Below are positions 1 through 6,576 of a stretch of DNA of 11,369 bases, piece by piece. The notes under the pieces were generated by a model. It ran no database searches, had not been told where the DNA came from, and saw only the letters and a list, made by a program, of their open reading frames with translations. Numbering within the stretch: position 1 is the stretch's first letter; each line of letters opens with the position of its first letter. The position numbers and the translations under genes were made by a program. Source of the stretch: Odoribacter sp. UBA944 (GTDB lineage Bacteria; Bacteroidota; Bacteroidia; Bacteroidales; Marinifilaceae); the NCBI GenBank assembly GCA_002293375.1, contig DBDA01000040.1, forward strand, positions 12,935 through 24,303, read 5' to 3'.

Positions 1-26
1 ATGTCAAATACAAATGTAAGTGTTGA

Positions 27-302
27 CTTATTGAAGATAACGTAATAGAATTAGGTTATGAAAGAAATTTTGGCGGCGGATATTACGGCGGCGGCAGTGG
101 AACGGCTGGAAATGGCCAGGATGGGAACGGCGGTGGCGGTTCTTCGTTTATCAGCGGCCATCCCGGATGCAATGCGGTAAATGCCTCAGGGGCACATACG
201 GGAGGTAATTTGCATTACAGTGGCATCCGGTTCACCAATACCGCTATGACCGCTAACAATCGGTCCGGTCACGGGTATGCCCGGATCACCGTTTTAAATT
301 AA
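27..302 (+). pseudogene. Startless C-terminal remnant of a glycine-rich surface-type protein
   Basis: This 91-codon open stretch ends at TAA 300-302 and encodes a glycine-rich segment (GGGYYGGGSGTAGNG, then GNGGGGSSFISGHPGCNAV, and near the end GHGYARITVLN). I recognise this arrangement from the C-terminal ends of large glycine-rich (Gly_rich/ALK-LTK-like) surface proteins of gut bacteria. The frame is closed upstream by TGA at 24-26. The other two forward frames also stop before base 46, and there is no ATG, GTG or TTG start before the glycine-rich part. The first ~70 bases are clearly more AT-rich than the rest, which suggests a breakpoint near 71. It is therefore either a degraded gene end or a promoterless cassette, not an intact gene. 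The family assignment rests on motif memory; the lack of a start is seen directly. Confidence 0.6.
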
Positions 303-314
303 CGGTGTATCGTA

Positions 315-338
315 TCCCTGTAAATAGGGAGGGGTTTT
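315..338 (+). terminator. Weak hairpin after the glycine-rich remnant
   Basis: TCCCT (315-319) and AGGGA (326-330) form a 5-bp stem with a 6-nt loop. It is followed by GGGG and four T (331-338), 13 bases after the remnant's stop codon. The stem is short and the T run is brief and separated from it, so this is only a possible terminator. Confidence 0.22.
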
Positions 339-417
339 GAAAAAATCACCAAAATAGGGGAATTTTTACTGCATCAAACAGAACCATTTTTGCAACGTTC
401 ATTAAAATTCAAACGTC

Positions 418-1548
418 ATGCAAAAAAAGTTCTGTTTCTTGTTTGTTTTATCCGGTCTGTTCTGCGGGTTGTACGGACAATCCTTTCAGTTTGAAGCGTC
501 GTATACCGGGGAGCTTTATACCAATATGTCCGGCGGATTGAAAACGGGCGGCGGGTACATGGGGCTGGGAAATCTGGCTGTTGGTTTTGATACGGAGAAA
601 GCCCGTTGGTGGAGAGGCGGCGGTTTTTACGTCAAGGGAGCGGCCGTACACGGCAAATCGCTTTCGGAACATTTTTCGGGCGACCTTCAGGTAGCTTCGA
701 ATATCGATGCCGGGACACACACCTATTTGCACGAACTTTGGTTCTGGCAGGAGTTTGGAAAAGGGTGGTTTACCGTTGGCCTGCAGGACCTGAATGCGGA
801 GTTTTTCGTTACGGAGAACGGATCGGAGTTTATCAACAGCTCTTTCGGTATGCCTCCGGGTGTTGCGGGAAATGTACCGGTACCGATCTTTCCGTTGACC
901 GGCCTGGGGGTGGCTGCCCGGTGGGATCTGAGCGACCGGTTCGGTTGGCAAATGGCGGTTTTCGACGGTATGCAGGCTCCTTTCGAGGAGAATCCCCACA
1001 ACCTGCATTGGCGTTTCGGTAAAGGGGAGGGACTGCTGGCTGTAACGGAAGTGCATGCGCAGATGCAACTCAACGGATTGGACGGAACCTATAAAGCCGG
1101 CTCTTTCTACCACTCCGGATGTAAGGAAACCCCTGCCGAAGGGGGACCTGCGGAGTATCTCTTCCGGCACAATTACGGGGTTTATCTCCTGGCGGACCAA
1201 ACGGTGATGCACAACGAAGCCCGGCAGCGGAAGATCGGGTTGTTCGCCCAGGCCGTTTTCTCTCCGAAAGAAGAAAACGCCTACGCCTGGTACGCAGGTT
1301 TGGGTGCCAACTACTACGGTATTTTCAGTCCGATGGGAGAGGATGTGCTGGGAGTGGCCGTCGCCAGTGTAGATCAACACCAGAAAGGCTGTAAAAACGA
1401 GACTGTTTTTGAGGTATCTTACAAACGGCAATTCAGCGATCACTTTGCCGTTCAACCGGATCTTCAATACATCCTCCATCCCTCCAGAACTGGTGCGGAT
1501 CTTCCCAATGCGTTGATCGGGATCATAAGGGTATACATCAATTTTTAA
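418..1548 (+). CDS. OprB-like carbohydrate-selective outer-membrane porin
   Basis: A 376-aa protein with a clear Sec signal peptide: basic MQKK start, a hydrophobic stretch to about residue 16, and likely cleavage after LYG near residue 20, giving a mature start at QSFQ. The mature chain is rich in Gly, Tyr, Phe and Trp in alternating patterns typical of a beta-barrel, and it ends RVYINF with the terminal Phe that outer-membrane barrels use for BAM recognition. The segment at residues 121-144 (GLQDLNAEF, then VTENGSEFINSSFG) is the conserved signature I associate with the carbohydrate-selective porin OprB family. Its likely role is passive uptake of sugars or other small solutes. At 376 aa it is slightly short for the family but appears complete. 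The ATG at 418 is preferred because the signal peptide begins there; no Shine-Dalgarno is visible. It is convergent with the regulator gene, and the two stop codons are separated by only 4 bases. The substrate cannot be deduced. Confidence 0.8.
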   Translation: MQKKFCFLFVLSGLFCGLYGQSFQFEASYTGELYTNMSGGLKTGGGYMGLGNLAVGFDTEKARWWRGGGFYVKGAAVHGKSLSEHFSGDLQVASNIDAGTHTYLHELWFWQEFGKGWFTVGLQDLNAEFFVTENGSEFINSSFGMPPGVAGNVPVPIFPLTGLGVAARWDLSDRFGWQMAVFDGMQAPFEENPHNLHWRFGKGEGLLAVTEVHAQMQLNGLDGTYKAGSFYHSGCKETPAEGGPAEYLFRHNYGVYLLADQTVMHNEARQRKIGLFAQAVFSPKEENAYAWYAGLGANYYGIFSPMGEDVLGVAVASVDQHQKGCKNETVFEVSYKRQFSDHFAVQPDLQYILHPSRTGADLPNALIGIIRVYINF

Positions 1549-1552
1549 GGAG

Positions 1553-2146
1553 TTACTCCACCTCGCTCATCTCAATCAGGTTGTTCAGGATGGCGAATAC
1601 AGTCAACCCGGAAATCGATTTAATACCCGTTTTCCGGGTGATGTTTTTCCGATGGGTGATCACCGTGTGGACAGAGATGTGGTGCTGTTCGGCGATCTCT
1701 TTGTTGATCATCCCTTTGGCCACAGAAACCAAGATCTCTTTTTCCCGTACGGAGAGTTCGTTGCTCTCGTTGGTTTCGCCGGCCGGTTGGGGAATGGCCA
1801 GGGCCTGTTGCAGTTTCCGGACGATCGTTTCCCGGTCGTCATTGATGTCGATAACTGTGTTGTAGTGCTGGAGGATCTCCGGGTGCAAGTATTGGTAAGA
1901 CAACGCAATCACCGCCGGCGCTTCTGCCGGATCTGTCGGCTGCATTTGCCTGCTGTCTAAGAGTTGCGGATTGACAAGAAGCAGGTCGGGCGACAGGTGC
2001 CGGAGCGTTTCTGCATACCGTTTCCCCTTCCGGACAACAGCAATAAACGAGAACTCTCTGTGGGGGCGCAACAACTCTTGGATCCCTTGTATGATGATCG
2101 GAGAGGATTCGATCAGGACGATCTTATACGTTTTGTTTCCGGCCAT
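1553..2146 (-). CDS. LuxR-type regulator with a degenerate receiver domain
   Basis: A 197-aa cytoplasmic DNA-binding protein. Residues 1-118 have the layout of a CheY-like receiver (KIVLIESSP at the first strand, PDLLLVNP near residue 53, ALSYQY near 81). The acidic pocket, however, is reduced to a single Glu (E13), the phospho-acceptor position carries Asn (N59), and I see no conserved Lys at the usual place near residue 100. After a linker rich in Pro, Glu and Asn comes a LuxR/GerE helix-turn-helix at about 131-190 (LSVREKEIL, NKEIAEQHHISVHTV, HRKNITRKTGI), which is canonical. The domain order is NarL/FixJ-like, but phosphorylation by a histidine kinase is unlikely, so the regulator may respond to protein-protein contact or be constitutive. 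It is the last gene of the leftward run and its start lies 23 bases inside the hemerythrin gene, which suggests translational coupling. GGAAAAAGGGC precedes the ATG. The DNA target is unknown; self-regulation of the operon is a guess. Confidence 0.9.
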   Translation of the reverse strand: MAGNKTYKIVLIESSPIIIQGIQELLRPHREFSFIAVVRKGKRYAETLRHLSPDLLLVNPQLLDSRQMQPTDPAEAPAVIALSYQYLHPEILQHYNTVIDINDDRETIVRKLQQALAIPQPAGETNESNELSVREKEILVSVAKGMINKEIAEQHHISVHTVITHRKNITRKTGIKSISGLTVFAILNNLIEMSEVE

Positions 2147-2831
2147 GCCCTTTTTCCAATTTGTGCACCAACGGGATTAATACCCGGTTTTCGATGAGGG
2201 TGTGCCTATTTACATCCTCCTCCAACTGAAAAATATCAAAAAGCAGGCGGATGCGTTCGGTTCCGGCGGTTTTTTCGGGCAAATATTTGATCACAATGTT
2301 TTTCAGATCGTTCAATTTCTCTTCAATGTTGGAGTGGTTCTCTTCGAACATATCGATTTTATAACTGTCCGCCTCCTCTCGATTGGCTACTTTCCGGATG
2401 TATGGGAACACCACCTCCTCTTCGTACCGAAAATGGTTGATCAGTTCATTTTTGTATTCCTCGAAAAACCGGTGGAGAATCTTACTGTGGGCGGGATCGC
2501 TTTGCAGGGCGATCTGGTGGAACTGTTCCCGGATGGCGGCGACCGGGTTTTCCAAGTAATAAGAGTGAGAGTGTTTCAGGTAGCGGATTAGATCGTCCAC
2601 CATCTCCCTGATAATCTCATCCTTCGCTGGTATGTAGTCATCAAAAGTGTACAAATGACAAGCCATCACAAAGAAATCCGGTCGAATCCCCTGTTCTGTG
2701 CAGCACTCCCGGACAGTTTTGTCTCCGAATCCCAGCGAAATCCCGAAACGAGGGAGGATCAGCAGCAGTTTGTAATTGACGTGGATCACATCCGCCAACT
2801 TCATCTCCGGTGTAAAAACGAGGTACTTCAT
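2124..2831 (-). CDS. Hemerythrin-domain protein with ScdA_N-like N-terminus (RIC-like)
   Basis: A 235-aa soluble protein without signal peptide. Residues 9-60 resemble the ScdA_N/DUF542 domain of the RIC family (iron-sulfur cluster repair, also called YtfE or ScdA): KLADVI, then LPRFGISLGFGDKTV. The family's Cys-Cys pair after the 'ygidf' position is replaced here by Gly-Phe, although a different Cys pair occurs at 43-44. Residues ~84-222 form a hemerythrin four-helix bundle with plausible di-iron ligands: H87 or H89 (LKHSHSYYLE), H133 and E137 (NHFRYEEEVVFP), H166 (EENHSNIEE), and H210 and E214 (NRHTLIENRVLIP). Known relatives bind O2 or NO at the di-iron site or repair damaged Fe-S clusters; which applies here is not decidable from sequence. 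The gene follows the thioredoxin gene by 17 bp, has a good Shine-Dalgarno, and overlaps the downstream regulator by 23 bp. Pairing with that regulator suggests a sensing role (inference). Confidence 0.9.
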   Translation of the reverse strand: MKYLVFTPEMKLADVIHVNYKLLLILPRFGISLGFGDKTVRECCTEQGIRPDFFVMACHLYTFDDYIPAKDEIIREMVDDLIRYLKHSHSYYLENPVAAIREQFHQIALQSDPAHSKILHRFFEEYKNELINHFRYEEEVVFPYIRKVANREEADSYKIDMFEENHSNIEEKLNDLKNIVIKYLPEKTAGTERIRLLFDIFQLEEDVNRHTLIENRVLIPLVHKLEKGHGRKQNV

Positions 2832-2836
2832 ACGGG

Positions 2837-2843
2837 TCTCCTA
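2837..2843 (-). promoter_or_regulatory. Strong Shine-Dalgarno of the hemerythrin gene
   Basis: On the minus strand TAGGAGA lies 5 bases before the ATG at 2831. It is the clearest Shine-Dalgarno site in the operon, whose other genes mostly lack one, so the hemerythrin gene may be translated relatively well. It also fixes the start codon. Confidence 0.6.
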
Positions 2844-2848
2844 TCAGA

Positions 2849-4324
2849 TCAAGGCTCCGACGCCGGAGACTCCTTAGAGAGTTCAAAGTTGTGTCCCTGT
2901 TTGTTGTATTCCCGTTTCAATAAATCGACCATTTGCTCCACCGTCAGGTTTTTGGCGATGATCTTTTTGTCTTTGTCCAGAATATACATGGTCGGCGTGG
3001 TCAATGCATTGTAGAGGGTCCAATAGTTGGATTGCCGGTTGGGGTCCCAGGTATTGATAAAGTCGAACAGTTCGTACTTTTCCACAAAATCCTCCCATGC
3101 CTTTTTATCTTTTTCCGTTTGGGTCATGACGGCAAATACTTTCAACCCAAACGGAGCGAATACGTCGTGAATCTCCTTTTTTACCGAAGGGACGGTCGTT
3201 TTGCAGTGGCCGCAATTGGGTTCCCAAAAGAGCAGGAGGGTATAGGGAGCCTGGGTTTCGTAGAGGCTGGTCCAGTTACCTTCCAAGGTTGGTAATTTTA
3301 GGTCTAGCCCCTTTTTTCCGATCAGGTTGTACTGCCTTTTGATCACTTCGTCTGTGATCTTTTTCAGAGCTTCTTCGTCCAGCCAGTAGATCTCCCCTTT
3401 TTTCATATAGTATCGTTGACCCAGTTTCACAAAGGCTTCGTCCATGCCCATGATCTTGTGATCGAAAGAGGTATTGGTGCAGTAATGCAACAGGTACCGG
3501 AACATGGTTTTGTTGGGGCGGGCTTTTTCAATGATATCCACACAGGCCCGGTACAGGGAATCGGGGTGAATAATCACCCAGTGCTCGAAGTAGTCGTCCA
3601 ATTTGCTCTTGAAGTTCGAGGTACGGATCAGTGCGCTGTCTGTAAAGTTGGTGTAGTCCCAGAAGTGGTCTTTGATGTAAAAGAACACCTTTCTGCGGAG
3701 TTCCAGGTCCCGGTTTTCGGTTCCTTCGGGTACTTCTGCCGAAAAATCCGGAACATCCGGGTCCAAGGTGAAATTAACAATGGTGGCTAGGGTGGAACCG
3801 GGGAATTTCTGGTCTATTTCGCCGATGTACGCCCGGACTTCCCGGTTGGATTTTTCAATGATCGCCCTGTATTTTTCTCTGGCAGTTTCATTTTTATCCT
3901 GTTCGTATGCTTCCATGGCCTGCTGCATTTTCCCGTTCTGCCCCGTCGCGAACCGCTGAAATTCCTGAAAAGCGGCATTTTCCGGAGATCCTTCGATTTT
4001 CAGGGTGTTGAGGTAATCCACCGTATCGGTCGTAATGGTAAAATGTTGGTCGTCTCCGATGATCAGGTTGGGGTAGTTGTTCGGAGAGAAGAGCAGTAGG
4101 TACATGCCCCGCGCCAATTTCCGATTCTCCTTTTTGAAAACACCTGTTCCGGTAGCATCTAACCGGGCCGTATCGACGGCGTATGCCTTTCCTTCAAAGT
4201 AATTGGCTAAGATCACCTCTTTTCCGGCCATTTTCCGGACATTCAGTTTAATTTCGTATCCCTGCGCGTGGACATGGCTTGTGAGAAGCCATCCGCAAAG
4301 CAAACCGAAAAACACTCTTTTCAT
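2849..4324 (-). CDS. Periplasmic TlpA-like thioredoxin-fold protein (DUF4369/DUF5106 type), copy 1
   Basis: A 491-aa exported thioredoxin-fold protein. The open frame extends to a TTG at 4336, but ATG at 4324 is chosen because it starts a textbook signal peptide (MKRVFFGLLCGWLLTSHVHA, cleavage before Q21). This leaves 13 bp after the preceding gene. The N-terminal part (about 22-110) looks like the DUF4369 beta-rich domain seen in Bacteroidetes thiol proteins. A helical, charged middle region (about 115-340) fits DUF5106. The C-terminal thioredoxin/AhpC-TSA domain begins near 345 and carries LLLFWEPN followed by the CGHC active site at 371-374; a probable cis-Pro occurs in NALTTPTMYIL. It probably acts as a periplasmic thiol-disulfide reductase or isomerase, since CxxC plus cis-Pro are present, but its partner is unknown. 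Unlike copy 2 it has no lipobox and so should be soluble. It closely matches copy 2 along its whole length. Confidence 0.9.
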   Translation of the reverse strand: MKRVFFGLLCGWLLTSHVHAQGYEIKLNVRKMAGKEVILANYFEGKAYAVDTARLDATGTGVFKKENRKLARGMYLLLFSPNNYPNLIIGDDQHFTITTDTVDYLNTLKIEGSPENAAFQEFQRFATGQNGKMQQAMEAYEQDKNETAREKYRAIIEKSNREVRAYIGEIDQKFPGSTLATIVNFTLDPDVPDFSAEVPEGTENRDLELRRKVFFYIKDHFWDYTNFTDSALIRTSNFKSKLDDYFEHWVIIHPDSLYRACVDIIEKARPNKTMFRYLLHYCTNTSFDHKIMGMDEAFVKLGQRYYMKKGEIYWLDEEALKKITDEVIKRQYNLIGKKGLDLKLPTLEGNWTSLYETQAPYTLLLFWEPNCGHCKTTVPSVKKEIHDVFAPFGLKVFAVMTQTEKDKKAWEDFVEKYELFDFINTWDPNRQSNYWTLYNALTTPTMYILDKDKKIIAKNLTVEQMVDLLKREYNKQGHNFELSKESPASEP

Positions 4325-4337
4325 TGTATCATCCAAT

Positions 4338-5039
4338 TTAGTTGAAATAGATGTCTAATGCCTCTTTCGCTTTTTCGAAGCCCAACCGGGAAGCGATTTC
4401 CAGGTCATTTCGGGCCTCCGTCTCCTCTCCCCGGGAAAATTCGGCAATTCCCCGGTTGTAGTAAGATCTGGCATCGGAAGGGTCTAAAGAGATCGCTTCG
4501 CTGTAATCGTGAATAGCTGCTTCCATTTTTCCGTTGATCTGCATGATCACCCCCCGGCTGAAATAGATATCCGTTTCCTTCAGACCGAGTTCGATCGCCT
4601 TGTTGTAATCAGCCAACGCACCGTCGTAATCTTTGACACGGAACCGCACAAGGCCCCGGTAATGAAATGCCTTCCTAAAAGCAGGTTGCAGGTTGATGGT
4701 TTGGGAGTAATCCCGGATCGCCTCCCGGTAAAGTCCTCTGTTTTCGTAAACCACTCCCCGGTTAAAATAGGATTCCGCGTGGCCGGGGCAGACCGACAAC
4801 AGAAAATCAAAATCGTGTAACGCCTCTTTATACCGCCCGGTATTGGCGTAACTGATTGCCCGGTTATAATAAGCAGGCAACCACTCTGCATCGTGTGACA
4901 ACGTGTTGTTAAATTCGGTAATAGCTTGGTCGTACATCCCTTGCCGGATGTAGTGCATGCCCTGTTTGTTCGCCTGTTTGGCTTTACTTGTACAGGAAAC
5001 AGACACCCAACATACCAGAAAATAGAACACGTATCTCAT
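4338..5039 (-). CDS. TPR-repeat lipoprotein, copy 1
   Basis: A 233-aa protein with a lipoprotein signal peptide: a hydrophobic stretch at residues 3-15 and candidate lipidated Cys at 16 (VSVSC). It is followed by six tetratricopeptide repeats spanning about 22-224, recognisable by recurring YYNRGI or YFNRGV, GxY, EAI.DY and AISLDP elements. TPR proteins act as protein-protein scaffolds, so this one is likely to sit at an envelope membrane and hold partners together, plausibly the thioredoxin protein encoded 13 bp downstream. It is a paralogue of the TPR gene at 6577-7308, with matching repeats from residue ~24 to the C-terminus (shared HYIRQG, AYYNRA, ALADYNKA.ELGL). The residues after the Cys (TSKAKQANKQ) show no acidic surface-export motif. 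The function in any pathway is unknown. Confidence 0.88.
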   Translation of the reverse strand: MRYVFYFLVCWVSVSCTSKAKQANKQGMHYIRQGMYDQAITEFNNTLSHDAEWLPAYYNRAISYANTGRYKEALHDFDFLLSVCPGHAESYFNRGVVYENRGLYREAIRDYSQTINLQPAFRKAFHYRGLVRFRVKDYDGALADYNKAIELGLKETDIYFSRGVIMQINGKMEAAIHDYSEAISLDPSDARSYYNRGIAEFSRGEETEARNDLEIASRLGFEKAKEALDIYFN

Positions 5040-5063
5040 TGCATCGGTGTGCTTAAAATAGAA

Positions 5064-6572
5064 TCAATGAACTTCAATCCCTTTCCTTTTGTACTCTTCC
5101 CGCAGCAATCCGACCAATTGCTCCACCGATAACTGTTTGGCAATGATCTTTTTGTCTTTATCCAACAGGTACAGTACCGGCGTGGAGAAGACATTGTAGA
5201 TGGTCCAGTAGTTGGATTGACGGTTGGGATCCCAGCAGTTGATAAAGTCGAACAACTGGTTCTTTTCCACAAACGCTTCCCAATCCTTTTTGTCCGTTTG
5301 GGTCATGACGGCAAACACTTTCAGTCCGTGGGGAGCGAAGCGGTCGAATATCTCTTTTTTCACCTCTGGGACAACGGTTTTGCAATGGCCGCAATTGGGT
5401 TCCCAGAACAGGAGCAGGGTGTAAGGTGCTTGGGTTTCGAGCAGGCTGACAACCCCGCCTTCCAGGCTGGGCAATTTCAGGTCTAGGGCGATGTTGCCCA
5501 GCAGGTTGTGTTGGCGTTTGTAAATTTCGTCCGTCAATTGTTTCAGGCTCTCCGCTGTTCGCCAGTCAGCCTCTCCGCTGAGGTAATACCGTTCTCCCAA
5601 CTTTACAAAAGCCTTGTCCATCCCCATGATTTCGTGGTTGAAAGCGTGCATGATGCAATATTCAGTCAGGTAGCGGAACATGGTTTTGTTGGGACGCGCT
5701 CTTTCAATGATGGATACGCAGGCTTGGTAAAGGGTATCCGGGTTTGGAACGATCAGGGTAGTGAAATACCGGTCTAATTTGGGTTTAAATTCGTTGATCC
5801 GCAGGAACATGCTGTCCGTAAAATCCGTGTAGTCCCAATAGTGGTTTTTCAGGTAATAGAGTGAGAGGCGGCGGATTTCGTTTTCCCGGTCGGGTGCATC
5901 CGCCGGTACCGTTTTGGAGTAATCTGGGATCTTTGGAGAGAGGGTGAAATTGAGAAAGTTGGCCAGGACTGTTCCCGGATATTGTTTTCTGATCCCGGCG
6001 ATACGGGTCCGGACCTCTTCGTCAATGGCATCCTGCCGTTTGGCGTATTGTTCGCGTTTTTTTTCGTCCAGGTCCTTTTCCCGAGCAAACTCTTCTTCGA
6101 TCTCCTGCATCTTTTTTTGTTGGGTTTGCAGAAATTTCTGGTATTCAATAAACTCCGTATTTTCCGGTGAATTTTCAAACACCACTGTGTTGACATAATC
6201 GGCGGTGTCCGCGGTGACGGAGAAGTATTGCTGGCTGCCGATCAGAAGCTGAAACATGTTTCCGGAAGGAAAGTAGATGAGGTACATGCCTCTGCCCAAC
6301 CGGCGGTCGGGGCGACGGAATACGCCGTAGCCGGCAGAATCCAGGCGTACCGTATCGCACACGCCTACCTGGTTATTGTTGTTTTGGTAAAAAGCGAGCA
6401 TGGCGTCTTTTCCGGCCATTTTCGCCACATGCAGCTTAATTTCATACCCCTCTTGCAGCAGAACCGCTTCCTGTTGCTGTTCCTGCTGTTGCTGTGGTTG
6501 CGGTTTGCAAGCCAGGAGAGCGACGCAGGCGGACAAAAAGATCGTGATTTTCATACGTTGTATTTTTTTCAT
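5064..6572 (-). CDS. TlpA-like thioredoxin-fold lipoprotein (DUF4369/DUF5106 type), copy 2
   Basis: A 502-aa paralogue of the gene at 2849-4324, with the same three-part layout: DUF4369-like domain at about 41-130, DUF5106-like helical region at about 135-360, and thioredoxin domain from ~365 with CGHC at 394-397 and probable cis-Pro in NVFSTPVLYLL. Here the signal peptide ends in a lipobox (VALLAC, lipidated Cys22) and is followed by a glutamine-rich spacer at 25-35 that tethers the domain away from the membrane. The ATG at 6572 lies 4 bp after the upstream TPR gene. A second ATG at 6554 (residue 7) would give an equally good lipoprotein signal, so the start is uncertain by six residues. Active-site flanks match copy 1 exactly over LLLFWEPNCGHCKT. 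Expected activity is thiol-disulfide exchange in the periplasm; the substrate is unknown. Confidence 0.9.
   Translation of the reverse strand: MKKIQRMKITIFLSACVALLACKPQPQQQQEQQQEAVLLQEGYEIKLHVAKMAGKDAMLAFYQNNNNQVGVCDTVRLDSAGYGVFRRPDRRLGRGMYLIYFPSGNMFQLLIGSQQYFSVTADTADYVNTVVFENSPENTEFIEYQKFLQTQQKKMQEIEEEFAREKDLDEKKREQYAKRQDAIDEEVRTRIAGIRKQYPGTVLANFLNFTLSPKIPDYSKTVPADAPDRENEIRRLSLYYLKNHYWDYTDFTDSMFLRINEFKPKLDRYFTTLIVPNPDTLYQACVSIIERARPNKTMFRYLTEYCIMHAFNHEIMGMDKAFVKLGERYYLSGEADWRTAESLKQLTDEIYKRQHNLLGNIALDLKLPSLEGGVVSLLETQAPYTLLLFWEPNCGHCKTVVPEVKKEIFDRFAPHGLKVFAVMTQTDKKDWEAFVEKNQLFDFINCWDPNRQSNYWTIYNVFSTPVLYLLDKDKKIIAKQLSVEQLVGLLREEYKRKGIEVH
6471..6500 (-). repeat. Imperfect CAG/CAA tract encoding a glutamine-rich linker
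   Basis: Ten codons (residues 25-34 of the thioredoxin lipoprotein) are eight Gln plus one Pro and one Glu, mostly CAG/CAA triplets. The tract lies just after the lipidated cysteine and is absent from the soluble paralogue. It is imperfect, and triplet changes would alter only linker length, not frame. Confidence 0.7.
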
Positions 6573-6576
6573 TAAT

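Noticed and set aside
58..180. A 40-codon frame starting at ATG 58 in the glycine-rich region
   Set aside because: It is in a different frame from the glycine-rich coding sequence, which has clear family-like composition; the short frame is a by-product of GC-rich codons.
385..392. CATTTTTG upstream of the porin as a -7 box
   Set aside because: It has one mismatch to TAnnTTTG, but I find no TTTG-like element 19-21 bases upstream, so it is too weak to list as a promoter.
448..1479. A 343-codon minus-strand open frame opposite the porin
   Set aside because: The plus-strand porin has a signal peptide, barrel pattern and family signature; the antisense product shows none of these.
4325..4336. 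TTG at 4336 as the start of thioredoxin copy 1
   Set aside because: It would add four residues in front of a textbook signal peptide; the ATG at 4324 is the simpler start.
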